From Barnesiella merdipullorum (GTDB taxonomy: Bacteria > Bacteroidota > Bacteroidia > Bacteroidales > Barnesiellaceae), in the NCBI GenBank assembly GCA_019116365.1, contig DXBT01000016.1, positions 5,221 through 69,220 of the forward strand: a stretch of 64,000 nt of DNA, in the 5' to 3' direction. Below the pieces are notes generated by a model that worked only from the letters and a program-made list of their open reading frames with translations, did no database searches and was not told the DNA's origin. The translations under genes were made by a program, and so were the position numbers. Below are positions 1 to 8,812 of the stretch, piece by piece (the first letter of the stretch is position 1; every line of letters starts with the position of its first letter).

Positions 1-586
1 GTGTGGTGCTGAGGTTCTTCAACCGTTCGCTGTCCTCACGGCGGTTGAGCAGCACTTCGTCCACCATGATGAGCAGCTTGCCCGCCCAGTCGGAATTGAA
101 CTGGCTGCGGAAGTCCTCGTTGGTGTTGAACGTCACGTTGTTCTGGAATACGGCTTTCAGGAAGTTCAGGAACGTGCTTTTGCCCGTATTCCTCTCTTCG
201 GACACGAGCAACAAGATGGGCAGCTTCTGAACGGGATACAGATACAGCAGTTGCAGGTAGTCCATGCCCAACCCGTACTGTTCGCCGAAGATGTGTTCCA
301 CCAACGAGCGAATGCAGGGGAAATCGCCCGGCACGGGAACATGGCTTATCGGCTCGTAGAGGTTGAGGAACTTGCCGACTACGGGCTGGTAGCCTACATG
401 GTCGGGTACGGTGCAGAAGCCGTCATACTTCGGGATGCCCGCCATGTAGTCCTTGCCGTAGTCCTGTCGCAGGGTCTCGGCGTTCCATGCGATGCGTCTC
501 CTCACATAGCCGCCGTCAATGCGGGGCTGGTTCACAATCTTGTAGAGCGTGGTGCCTACACGGATAAATTCTTCTTTCTTTTCCAT
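1..586 (-). CDS. Primase-helicase family protein of a mobile element, C-terminus beyond window edge
   Basis: The minus strand is open from an ATG at 586 to the left window edge (195 codons, no stop). An in-frame TGA lies one codon upstream of the ATG, so this start is fixed. A P-loop (ERNTGKST, about residues 131-138) is followed by a Walker B strand (LLIMVDE, 171-177), the pattern of superfamily 3 helicases in DUF5906/VirE-type replication proteins of plasmids and integrative elements. The N-terminal 90 residues have no motif I recognise. It lies downstream of the integrase and probably replicates or mobilises the element. The fold class is well supported; the exact role is inferred. Confidence 0.75.
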   Translation of the reverse strand, partial: MEKKEEFIRVGTTLYKIVNQPRIDGGYVRRRIAWNAETLRQDYGKDYMAGIPKYDGFCTVPDHVGYQPVVGKFLNLYEPISHVPVPGDFPCIRSLVEHIFGEQYGLGMDYLQLLYLYPVQKLPILLLVSEERNTGKSTFLNFLKAVFQNNVTFNTNEDFRSQFNSDWAGKLLIMVDEVLLNRREDSERLKNLSTT

Positions 587-590
587 GTTT

Positions 591-598
591 CAAATATA
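591..598 (-). promoter_or_regulatory. TAnnTTTG box directly before the helicase start
   Basis: On the minus strand this reads TATATTTG, a perfect Bacteroidetes -7 box, ending only four bases before the helicase ATG. If used, the transcript would be nearly leaderless. A second box at 648-655 is the more conventional promoter. Confidence 0.3.
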
Positions 599-641
599 GG
601 TTTTAGTGCCGCCGACACCTTGTCGGCAGGTGGATTAAACA

Positions 642-712
642 TGGTTGCAAAGCTACGGCAGGACGGCTAAAACCTTGATATGTAAAACTATGCAGAACGG
701 CGCAAAAGAAAC
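642..712 (-). repeat. Copy A of a 71-bp duplicated promoter module
   Basis: This stretch aligns without gaps to 2469-2539 (52 of 71 bases identical by eye). Both copies hold, read on the minus strand, a GCGCCG(T/C)TCTGC block, a CAAGGTTT block and a TAGnTTTG box (here TAGCTTTG at 648-655). Copy A lies upstream of the helicase and copy B upstream of the integrase, so it is probably a shared promoter with operator or integrase-binding sites. Confidence 0.55.
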
Positions 713-857
713 CGACGGATAAGAAAATGCAGTAAGATGGACAATATCAGTCATCAAAAGGCGAAAAGAAAAAGCCCGAAGAAGCGGAAAATGGTACTTC
801 TTCGGGCAGACTTGGATTGTGTGAGTGCATGGGCGTAGTGACACGCAACCGCACTCG

Positions 858-1229
858 CTAACACTTACACGATATGCTGTTACCTAACGAAAGCCAAAGC
901 ATTTGTCTGTCTTTTCGCAAGCACAGCCTTTCCAGCAAGACATTACGCACTCTTGCGGCATTGGATGTGTTGATACGGAAAGCCAGTGCCATTACCATTG
1001 GCAGCGCATACACTTCCAAATAATAACCGTTTGGCAGCCTGATGTGCCTTTCCACTTCGCAAGATTGCAACACTCCGCTCCTATACACGGCTCGGACAGC
1101 GGCACGGAGTGTCGGGGCGATTACATCAAACAGCGTTACCAACTCCATTTCGCTCATCCACACATTGGCTATATCGGACGGTACGGCAACCCTGCCGCTT
1201 CCGTCCATCGTGATTGTTGCCCGTTTCAT
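858..1229 (-). CDS. Small conserved-type protein next to the integrase, function unknown
   Basis: The 123-residue frame starts with an ATG that overlaps the integrase stop as ATGA, so translation of the two is probably coupled. The N-terminus (MKRATITMDGSGRVAVPSDI) recalls an AbrB/SpoVT-like start, but the rest does not match a fold I recognise. Small proteins in this position between integrase and helicase are usual in Bacteroides mobile elements. No enzymatic motif, signal peptide or membrane segment is visible. It could be a DNA-binding accessory or regulator. Confidence 0.6.
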   Translation of the reverse strand: MKRATITMDGSGRVAVPSDIANVWMSEMELVTLFDVIAPTLRAAVRAVYRSGVLQSCEVERHIRLPNGYYLEVYALPMVMALAFRINTSNAARVRNVLLERLCLRKDRQMLWLSLGNSISCKC

Positions 1230-2455
1230 ATCCCTGCCACCTTGATGTTACCGAATGACTTGCTCAACTTGTCGCCCAGCATCGTGAGGTCGTTATCCAG
1301 CTTCTCCACGGTTATCTTCGCATAGATTTGGGTCGTTTCGATGTTCGTATGTCCCAAAATGCGGCTTACGCTCTCTATCGGCATACCCTTGCAGAGAGCC
1401 AGGGTTGCGAATCCATGACGTGAGCAATGGAAGCTGATGTCCTTATTCACGCCGCATTCCCGTATCATCTTCTTCAACGGTTTGCAGATTGACCAATAGT
1501 TCAGATTGGGGAATACCAAGTCGTTTTCTTGGAACGGTCGGTAACGCTCGATTATCTGCAAGGGGATGTCCAGCAGCTTTACTTGGAAAGGTACGCCCGT
1601 CTTGTGACGCTTGGAGATAATCCATTTCTCGCCGTTCACCTCCACGATTCGGTCGTTGGTCAGTTCCTTGATGTCCACGAAAGAAAGGGCGGTGAAGCTC
1701 GCAAACACGAACAGGTCACGGATGTATGCCAGCTTCGGGTCTGCGAACTCGTGCGTCATTACCGCCTTCAACTCATCCTCCGTCAAAAACTCACGCTCCT
1801 TGACATTCGGGCTGATGTGGAACTGCGCAAACGGGTTTCTCGGTATCAGACCGTTGAAGTGCGCACGCATCACCACACCTTTCAGCCACATGCACTTTTC
1901 CCATATCGTGCCGTTGCGCAATCCCGCTTCCGTGGAGAGATAGACCGCAAACTCCTTGATGAAGTCGGGCGTAAGCTCCAGCATCGACATGTCGCTGCGC
2001 TTGTAGAACGACTTGATGAACGCCGCCACATAGTTCCTTGCCACTACCCTTGACTGGTAAGTCGCCAGTTTCCTGTCCTTGCCGACACGCTTCTTGAACA
2101 CCTCGTTCTCACGGTCGAAGGCTTTGAGCAGCGTTTCATACTCGCCGCCTATGCCCTGATAGGCGTTGCGTACCATCTCTGCCGTCACAAACGCCTCACG
2201 GTCGGATATGCGCTGGTAGTGCTTGATGATTTGCGCCTTGATGTTGTCAAGCGCAAGGTTCGTTTCCCTTGCCTCCAAACTCTTGCCTTTGGCACGGTTG
2301 CCCTTTGCATCCCAAAGTTCTTTTGAGATGCTCCGCTTGCAACTGAACTGCGCCACCGTTCCGTTGATTGTAACCCGTCCCATGATGGGGACAGTTCCAT
2401 TCTTCTCCTTGCTGCCGTTCGCATAGAACAGCACGCGAAATGTGCTCCTTGTCAT
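1226..2455 (-). CDS. int: Tyrosine recombinase (site-specific integrase) of a Bacteroides-type mobile element
   Basis: The 409-residue protein has an N-terminal arm-type domain, a SAM-like core-binding domain (about 115-210) and a catalytic domain (about 220-390). HCSR (H343, R346), LGH (H369) and the nucleophile Tyr378 in TTQIYAK are clear. At the position of the first catalytic arginine the sequence reads SFTALSFVDI, so Ser258 replaces Arg, as is known for IntDOT of CTnDOT. It should cut and join the ends of the element whose right part occupies about 1-2560. Promoter copy B lies just upstream, and the stop overlaps the start of the next gene. Family assignment is firm. Confidence 0.92.
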   Translation of the reverse strand: MTRSTFRVLFYANGSKEKNGTVPIMGRVTINGTVAQFSCKRSISKELWDAKGNRAKGKSLEARETNLALDNIKAQIIKHYQRISDREAFVTAEMVRNAYQGIGGEYETLLKAFDRENEVFKKRVGKDRKLATYQSRVVARNYVAAFIKSFYKRSDMSMLELTPDFIKEFAVYLSTEAGLRNGTIWEKCMWLKGVVMRAHFNGLIPRNPFAQFHISPNVKEREFLTEDELKAVMTHEFADPKLAYIRDLFVFASFTALSFVDIKELTNDRIVEVNGEKWIISKRHKTGVPFQVKLLDIPLQIIERYRPFQENDLVFPNLNYWSICKPLKKMIRECGVNKDISFHCSRHGFATLALCKGMPIESVSRILGHTNIETTQIYAKITVEKLDNDLTMLGDKLSKSFGNIKVAGI

Positions 2456-2468
2456 ACTCGTTCTTTTT

Positions 2469-2539
2469 TGGTTGCAAAACTATAAATCAACGAGTTAAAC
2501 CTTGACAAGCAAACCTACGCAGAGCGGCGCAAACGGAAC
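2469..2539 (-). repeat. Copy B of the duplicated promoter module, upstream of the integrase
   Basis: This matches 642-712 without gaps. Read on the minus strand it holds TAGTTTTG at 2475-2482, a good -7 box twenty bases before the integrase ATG. The conserved upstream blocks may bind a regulator or the integrase itself. Confidence 0.55.
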
Positions 2540-2855
2540 GGTGACTGTTAAATCTGCATTTCTGACGGGTAACGATTAGGAAACCGTTCTCTTTCTCCAA
2601 TCCGCTTTGGAACGCTATTCAGCCCTCTATCCAACTTCCGCGATTTTCTCCTAACTACTTAATTCACAGATTACATTGCGTTAATCTGTCGAATTTTGGA
2701 GGTTTTTCCATAGATTTTCCGTAAACCTGTTGGGTGCAATTGCTGCATATTGTTGCTTTCCCAAGAAGCCGTGTATCAATGTTACAAGAACTATTGACAC
2801 ACAGCTCGCTTTGTTTTGAATTCGTCGAACTCACGTTATTTAAAAAATTCTTATC
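2540..2855. other. Intergenic junction between mobile element and host gene
   Basis: About 315 bases without a convincing gene. No tRNA is present to serve as an attachment target. The right attachment site of the element most likely falls here, between the integrase promoter and the host gene at 2856, but a single junction cannot define it. No perfect -7 box is visible for the downstream gene. Confidence 0.4.
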
Positions 2856-5800
2856 ATGAGAAAACAATTTCTACTATTCTCACTATTGTTTGTTCTCTTG
2901 CCATTCTTCTCTACACAGGCTCAAGAGAATAAAGCAATTACCATTCCTCAGTTCACGCTGTCGAGTTGGAATTCTTCGGCCTATCGGCTGGAGGTACCCG
3001 AAACAATCCTGGGCGACCGCAGTGGCGGTGCAACCGACCGCACGGGGAAATCGTTTACCCTGTCTGCTTGGATCAACATGGACAAGTTTACCAACGAGAG
3101 CAACAACAAAGGCAATGTGATCATGGGGCATGGTGCTCGTGCTCACCTCAACTACAACGGTAGCTTGGTATTGGCTACAACAACCGACGGTACCCTCAAA
3201 ATCATTTCGGGATCCGGCAAAGCATTGTCGGGTGATCTCAATGCAACCGTCGCCTTGAATACCTGGACCTACCTGACGCTGGTTTACGACAACAGCGACT
3301 TCTCTGTAAAGGTCTATAAAGATGGTACCTTAATCGAGACCCGCAACAACGGCTCGCAACTGACTCTATTTAGCGATAACCCCTGTATCTTCTTCGTGGG
3401 TGGCGCCGGGTTCTCAGGCCTCTGTGACGAGATGCAGTTCTATAACAAGGCTCTCACGGCCGACGAAGTTGCCCAAGCCTACAACAACGATCCTCAGGGA
3501 GTTTCGGGGTTGACCGCCTGGTACGACTTCAACGAAATCGAGAGCGGGACTACCGGTACGTTCACCAACAAGGCCACCGACTCGGCTCATGCCGATACCA
3601 AGGCTGTATTCTATAAACTCACAGGTGGAAGTACCAACTCTGATGGCGGATTGATTAGCAATACCGGCTTCACCGAAACAGCTCCTGCCTTGGCCGAAGG
3701 CCGCACGATTGTCACCACTACGATGTACACCGTGACGTTGCCCGAGACCGTAGAGAACGGTACGCTCACCGTCATGAACGGCGAAAACGCCCTCAACCCC
3801 GGCGTGAACGAAGTTGAAGAAGGAGCCGAACTGACTATCACGGCCACTCCTGCCGCAGACTATCGACTGGAATCGCTTACCGTAAACGATGCGTCCTTTG
3901 AAAGTGGTGCCACTTATGCAGTAAACGAAAATGCTACGATTGCCGTTTCGTTTGTCGAAATCGAAAAGCACAGCGTATCGGTTAACGTCCCCGACGGCGT
4001 AGAGTATCAGGTTACCCTGAACGGCGAACCGGTCGAGGATCTCTCTTCGGTAGTAGTTGGCAGTGAACTCACCTTGACGATAAGCGCTCTGCCTCAAGGC
4101 AAGAAGATTGCTTCGGTAACCCTCGGTGAAACGCCGCTCGAGGCTAACCAGGATGGCACTTACACCTTCACGGTAACTGCCGATGCCACGCTCACCATTA
4201 CCCTGGCCGACGTCATTGATTACTATACAGCAACACTGCCCCAGACCGTAGAGAACGGTACGCTCACCGTCATGAATGGCGAAACCGCCCTCAACCCCGG
4301 TGAAAACGCACAAATTGCAGAGGGTACAATTCTCACCATCACCGCTACTCCTGCCGCAGACTATCGCCTGGAGTCGCTTACCGTAAACGGTACTCCCATT
4401 GAAAGCGGTGCCACTTATGCAGTAAACGAAAATACTACGATTGCCGTTTCGTTTGTCGAAATCGAAAAGCACAGCGTATCGGTTAACGCCCCCGAGGACG
4501 TAGAGTATCAGGTTACCTTGAACGGCGAACCGGTCGAGGATCTCTCTTCGGTAGTAGTTGGCAGTGAACTCACCTTGACTATCACCGTTCCCCAAGGAAA
4601 GAAACTCGTATCGGTAACCTTTGGCGACGAACCTCTCGAAGCTAACGAAGATGGCACTTACACCTTCACGGTAACTGCCGACGCCACAATCACCGTTACG
4701 CTGGCCGACATCGTGTACTACTCGGTAACCCTGCCCGAGACCGTAGAGAACGGTACACTCACCGTCATGAATGGCGATGCTGCACTCAACGCAGGTGAAA
4801 ACACTCAAATTGAAGAGGGTACAACCCTGACCATCACCGCTACCCCCAACTCGGGTTACGAAATTCTCTCGCTGCAAGTAAACGGCACAGATTTCAACAG
4901 TGGCGACACTTATGTAGTCAACCAAAACACGACGATTGCCGTAAGCTTCCAGATCGAAGGCCCCAAAGCCGTATTGGTTCCCAGCCTCAATGGCGACAAG
5001 AAATATCAGTTCCGCTTCGACGATATCGTATTGGGTGAACACGAAAATGGAGTGAACAACTCGTGGAATGGCGGCAACGTTACCGGTACCGACCATCGGG
5101 CCCGCAACTTCACCATGTCGGCTTGGGTAAAAGCCGTTAGTACCGAAGGCCAAATTCTCGGTCACGGACAATCGCTCTTCTACGGTGCTACCGGTACATT
5201 TGGTGTATTCCTGGATAACGGACGCCTCACCTTGAAGGCTCGTGCCTGGGAAGATAGCGGCAGCTGCCCCGGCATCTCCGATGTAGCTACCAGCGCTACC
5301 CTCACCACCGACGAATGGGCCTTTATCTCGGTCGTTGTCGATGATACCAACCGCACCATCAAACTCTACAAGAACGGTAAACTGGCCGGCACGGGCGACT
5401 TGAGCGTAATTACCGAGAACGGCGTACGCGAAGGCCACGGTATCGGTCTGCTTCAAGACGAGTGCGTATTCTTCGTAGGTAACGGTGGTTTCTCCTGCTA
5501 CGTTGACGAGGTTCAACTCTGGAACAAAGCCTTGAACGAAAAAGAATTGAAAGAGTCGGTTCGCGGTGGATACACCCAAGAGAACATGCCTCAAGAACTC
5601 ATTGCCTATTACAAGGTTACCTCCGAATCGGAAGCCGAACTCGAGAACAAAGGCACCTACGGTGCTTGTCCTGCCGGTGTGGTTGAAGGTACAACCCATC
5701 GTGAAGAAGCTCCCTACTGGGCCGATGTTTATACCTGCGACTTTATCTCGGTTCAAATCGTAGCCGGTCACACCTTCCCGACCAACAACCTCACCATTAC

Positions 5801-6758
5801 CCAACCCACCGAGGGTGGTTCGTTCAAAGTGGTAAATGCCCAGAACGAAGAGGTAACCAGCGGTCCCGTTGAGCAATTTACCGCCCTCACTGTTGTTGCC
5901 GAACCGGCCGAAGGATATGCCTTGAGCCAAGTATTGGTCAATGGCGAACCCAACGATGGCACGACCTTCGTTATCGAAGACGACACCGAGGTTACCGTTG
6001 AATTCGTTAAACTGGTAACTGTAAGCTATACCGAGACTACTGGTGGTCTCGTAGAGATGTTTATCGACGATGCTGCCGAAGCTTCTGAATTTGGCAGTGT
6101 AATGCCTGGTTCGAAAGTAACCTTGAAGGTAACTGCCGACGAAGGTTATAGACTGGCTTCGCTGCTCATCAACAACGAAGAGAAGAAAGACGCCCTGGTT
6201 GACAATGCCTATACGATCGAAGCTATCGATGGCGACGTGACCGTAGCTGCTACGTTCGAAGAGATTCCCTACTGGCAAGTAACCTGCATGGTCATGGGTG
6301 AAGGTACGGTTACCATCACCGACGACGAAAGCAACGTATATGCCAGCGGTTCTGAAATTATCGAAAATACCTTCGTTAAACTGGTATTCAACCCCGAAGA
6401 AGGTTACAAGGTATCTGAGTTCTCCGACAACGATGGCTCTCTGCTGGATCAAATCAGCAACAACGTATATGAAGTAGGTGCTTTGACCAGCGCCCATTTC
6501 TACTATGTAACGTTCACAACCTCAGTAGGTATCGACAACGAGAGCATCGATGCTGTGTCGATCTACTACAACGCCGGTATGCTCTATGCCAACGGTCTGA
6601 ACGAAGAGGCTACTCTGGCTATCTACGACCTGGCCGGTAAACTGGTTAAGGTAGCTACCGAAGCTCCTGTAAACGTTAGCGACCTGGCCAACGGCTGCTA
6701 CATCGTGAAAGTGAAGATGAACAATGCCGAGAAGGTGGTAAAATTTATCAAACGATAA
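2856..6758 (+). CDS. Secreted LamG-domain repeat protein with T9SS type A sorting domain
   Basis: The 1300-residue protein begins with a signal peptide (MRKQFLLFSLLFVLLPFFSTQAQ, cut near residue 22). A first LamG/concanavalin-like domain covers about 35-230. Three tandem repeats of about 166 residues then start near residues 296, 462 and 627 (the third truncated), each of the InlB-B/Bacterial-repeat type. A second LamG domain (about 705-905) and further divergent repeats (about 980-1200) follow. The last 70 residues (AIYDLAGKLVKV ... NGCYIVKVKMNNAEKVVKFIKR) form a type IX secretion sorting domain, so the protein should be exported and surface-bound. It likely binds glycans or mediates adhesion; the ligand is unknown. 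No catalytic motif is visible. Confidence 0.85.
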   Translation: MRKQFLLFSLLFVLLPFFSTQAQENKAITIPQFTLSSWNSSAYRLEVPETILGDRSGGATDRTGKSFTLSAWINMDKFTNESNNKGNVIMGHGARAHLNYNGSLVLATTTDGTLKIISGSGKALSGDLNATVALNTWTYLTLVYDNSDFSVKVYKDGTLIETRNNGSQLTLFSDNPCIFFVGGAGFSGLCDEMQFYNKALTADEVAQAYNNDPQGVSGLTAWYDFNEIESGTTGTFTNKATDSAHADTKAVFYKLTGGSTNSDGGLISNTGFTETAPALAEGRTIVTTTMYTVTLPETVENGTLTVMNGENALNPGVNEVEEGAELTITATPAADYRLESLTVNDASFESGATYAVNENATIAVSFVEIEKHSVSVNVPDGVEYQVTLNGEPVEDLSSVVVGSELTLTISALPQGKKIASVTLGETPLEANQDGTYTFTVTADATLTITLADVIDYYTATLPQTVENGTLTVMNGETALNPGENAQIAEGTILTITATPAADYRLESLTVNGTPIESGATYAVNENTTIAVSFVEIEKHSVSVNAPEDVEYQVTLNGEPVEDLSSVVVGSELTLTITVPQGKKLVSVTFGDEPLEANEDGTYTFTVTADATITVTLADIVYYSVTLPETVENGTLTVMNGDAALNAGENTQIEEGTTLTITATPNSGYEILSLQVNGTDFNSGDTYVVNQNTTIAVSFQIEGPKAVLVPSLNGDKKYQFRFDDIVLGEHENGVNNSWNGGNVTGTDHRARNFTMSAWVKAVSTEGQILGHGQSLFYGATGTFGVFLDNGRLTLKARAWEDSGSCPGISDVATSATLTTDEWAFISVVVDDTNRTIKLYKNGKLAGTGDLSVITENGVREGHGIGLLQDECVFFVGNGGFSCYVDEVQLWNKALNEKELKESVRGGYTQENMPQELIAYYKVTSESEAELENKGTYGACPAGVVEGTTHREEAPYWADVYTCDFISVQIVAGHTFPTNNLTITQPTEGGSFKVVNAQNEEVTSGPVEQFTALTVVAEPAEGYALSQVLVNGEPNDGTTFVIEDDTEVTVEFVKLVTVSYTETTGGLVEMFIDDAAEASEFGSVMPGSKVTLKVTADEGYRLASLLINNEEKKDALVDNAYTIEAIDGDVTVAATFEEIPYWQVTCMVMGEGTVTITDDESNVYASGSEIIENTFVKLVFNPEEGYKVSEFSDNDGSLLDQISNNVYEVGALTSAHFYYVTFTTSVGIDNESIDAVSIYYNAGMLYANGLNEEATLAIYDLAGKLVKVATEAPVNVSDLANGCYIVKVKMNNAEKVVKFIKR
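3741..4955 (+). repeat. Near-identical tandem coding repeats (498, 495 and about 220 bp)
   Basis: Units start at 3741, 4239 and 4734. Long blocks, such as that encoding TVENGTLTVMNG and that encoding VEYQVTLNGEPVEDLSS, are almost identical at DNA level. The repeats keep the reading frame, so recombination between them would change protein length in steps of about 166 residues. Confidence 0.85.
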
Positions 6759-6791
6759 ACGACCGATAAATAACCTTTCCGGTAAATAAAC

Positions 6792-6828
6792 AATCGGAGT
6801 CATATCGCAAGATATGGCTCCGATTTGT
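6792..6828 (+). terminator. Intrinsic terminator after the LamG protein gene
   Basis: A 15-bp stem (6792-6806 with 6811-6825, one G-T pair) closes a GCAA tetraloop and is followed by TTTGTATTATAT. Confidence 0.8.
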
Positions 6829-7036
6829 ATTATATATAACTCTTAAACCGAAATCCAAGCCTGCAACAGTACCCGGGTTTTGTTTTTCCCTATGCGCTCC
6901 TTCAAATGCCACAATTACCCACTTCTCTCCCCAGTTTACTACATGTTAAAAAACACTAACTCACCTCACCCGCTTGCCATCCCGTCAAAAATTTCGTAGC
7001 TTCGCAATCGTTAAATTCATCAACATTATTTATATC

Positions 7037-8620
7037 ATGAGAAAAACATCACTATTTGCTTTATTTGCAAGTGCTCTATTTGCCTTACAGGCACAACAAC
7101 AAACTACAGTTGCTCCCCTCGAAGGCGAAAAATGGTGGGGATGTTTCGTAGGTATCGGCAACGAAATGCCTTTTGCCTCAACTACCCCGCTCTACGACCT
7201 GTCAAAGGTCAACTTCAACAACGAAGTCTCTCCCCTGCTGCTGTCGTCGCAAGGACGTTATGTGTGGAGCGACCAACCCTTTCGGTTCCGATTGAACAAC
7301 GATACGCTTCTCATCGAGTCGGACTACGAGAAACCCCAGGTAACCCAGGCCGGTAAAACCCTGCGCGATGCCTACCTGCACGCCAGCCAAAACCACTTCC
7401 CGGCTCAAGGTACAACCCCTCCCGAGCTCTTCTTCAAAGAACCGCAATACAATACCTGGATCGAGCTCATGTATAACCAGAATCAAAAAGACATTCTGGA
7501 GTATGCCCACCACATCATCGACTATGGATTCCCCAAAGGCATCCTCATGATCGACGACAACTGGCAACGCTACTATGGCAACTTCGAGTTCAAGGCCGAG
7601 AAATTCCCCGATGCCCGGGCCATGACCGACGAGCTGCACCGTCTCGGCTTCAAGGTGATGCTGTGGATATCGCCTTTTGTTTCGGCCGACTCGCCTGAGT
7701 TCCGCGACCTCGACGCCAAAGGCTACCTGCTGAAAAACAAAAACGGTACGCCCGCCGTGGTCAACTGGTGGAACGGGTATAGCGCCTGCTACGACATGAC
7801 CAACCCCGAGGCTGTTGAATCGCTGAAACAGACCCTCAACCAATGCATGGAGAAATATGGTATCGACGGGTTCAAATTCGATGCCGGCGACATCGCCATC
7901 CTGGCCAACGGCGAGTATGACTACTACGACAAGAATGCCGACCAGAACATATTCTCTCAACGCTGGGCCGAACTGGGCCTCTCCTACCCTTTCAACGAAT
8001 TCCGTGCCGCCTGGAAAACCGGCGGACTGCCCCTCGTGCAACGTATTGGCGACAAGGACTACTCGTGGCACGCCGTATCGATGCTCATCCCCAACATGGC
8101 TATTTGCGGCATGCTGGGCTATCCCTATGCCTGCCCCGACATGATTGGTGGCGGACAGTTCACCTCGTTCCTCAACATCAACCCCGGCGAATTCAACGAA
8201 GAGCTCATCGTGCGCTCCTGCCAGGTACACGCCCTCATGCCCATGATGCAGTTCTCGGTAGCTCCCTGGCGAATCCTCAGCCCCGAAAACCGCGAGATTT
8301 GCGCCCGCTATGCCCGTCTGCACCACACGATGGGCGACTATATCTACCAGTGTGCCCTGCATGCTGCCAAGACCGGCGAGCCCATCTTGCGCCACATGGA
8401 GTACAGCTTCCCCCACAGCGGCTTTACCGAGTGTAAAGACCAGTTCATGCTGGGCGACAAATACCTCATCGCCCCCATGACCACCGCCGGCAACAGCCGC
8501 ACGGTATATCTGCCTAAAGGCAAATGGCGCGACGACCAGGGCAAGACTTTCAAAGGCCCCAAGAAAATCGCTATTGATGTGCCTCTCGACCGTCTGCCCT
8601 ACTACGAACTGATAAAATAA
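7037..8620 (+). CDS. Secreted glycoside hydrolase family 31
   Basis: The 527-residue protein starts at 7037, chosen over an in-frame codon at 6974 because it gives a signal peptide (MRKTSLFALFASALFALQAQ). The GH31 barrel is recognised by DGFKFDAGD with the catalytic nucleophile near Asp282, a GDKDYSW segment that should carry the acid/base, PDMIGGG, and a C-terminal beta-sandwich (PILRHMEY ... YLIAPMTT). The motifs are closest in memory to the MYORG/alpha-galactosidase-like branch of GH31. It should cleave alpha-linked sugars in the periplasm or outside the cell; the substrate is not deducible. It may work with the upstream LamG protein, though a terminator separates them. Confidence 0.85.
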   Translation: MRKTSLFALFASALFALQAQQQTTVAPLEGEKWWGCFVGIGNEMPFASTTPLYDLSKVNFNNEVSPLLLSSQGRYVWSDQPFRFRLNNDTLLIESDYEKPQVTQAGKTLRDAYLHASQNHFPAQGTTPPELFFKEPQYNTWIELMYNQNQKDILEYAHHIIDYGFPKGILMIDDNWQRYYGNFEFKAEKFPDARAMTDELHRLGFKVMLWISPFVSADSPEFRDLDAKGYLLKNKNGTPAVVNWWNGYSACYDMTNPEAVESLKQTLNQCMEKYGIDGFKFDAGDIAILANGEYDYYDKNADQNIFSQRWAELGLSYPFNEFRAAWKTGGLPLVQRIGDKDYSWHAVSMLIPNMAICGMLGYPYACPDMIGGGQFTSFLNINPGEFNEELIVRSCQVHALMPMMQFSVAPWRILSPENREICARYARLHHTMGDYIYQCALHAAKTGEPILRHMEYSFPHSGFTECKDQFMLGDKYLIAPMTTAGNSRTVYLPKGKWRDDQGKTFKGPKKIAIDVPLDRLPYYELIK

Positions 8621-8671
8621 GCGAACAGATACTCACCCCTTGCAAGGGGTAGAGACTCCAATTCCCCTGTC

Positions 8672-8716
8672 CCGGGGAGGAGCCGACAGACTGGCTGTCG
8701 ATTCCTCCCCGGCTCT
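8672..8716. terminator. Large palindromic hairpin after the GH31 gene
   Basis: Outer arms CCGGGGAGGA (8672-8681) and TCCTCCCCGG (8703-8712) enclose a second stem CGACAG/CTGTCG (8684-8689 with 8695-8700). CTCTTTT follows on the plus strand. It may end transcription of the glycosidase gene. Confidence 0.55.
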
Positions 8717-8761
8717 TTTCCGGCACCTTCGCCCGGGAGAGGCTGGCGACCCTACGGCACA

Positions 8762-8803
8762 AAAAAGCCCGGGGTTGCATTTCGATTGCGATGCAACCCC
8801 GGG
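8762..8803 (-). terminator. Intrinsic terminator of the tmRNA gene
   Basis: The arms are CCCGGGGTTGCAT and its exact complement (8768-8780 with 8791-8803). A run of T follows on the minus strand (AAAAAA at 8761-8766 on plus), directly beyond the tmRNA 3' end. Confidence 0.85.
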
Positions 8804-8812
8804 TCGAATGGT

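Noticed and set aside
653..844. Short minus-strand frame of 63 codons beside the helicase
   Set aside because: It overlaps the duplicated promoter module and has no recognisable composition or motif.
3741..4955. Regular repeats considered as a CRISPR array
   Set aside because: The repeat units are about 495 bases, coding and in frame, with no short repeat-spacer pattern. No CRISPR array was found elsewhere in the window.
3414..6497. Minus-strand open frame of 1027 codons opposite the LamG/T9SS gene
   Set aside because: It mirrors the codon pattern of the repeat protein on the other strand, has no signal or domain, and the plus-strand gene has clear signal peptide, LamG and T9SS domains.
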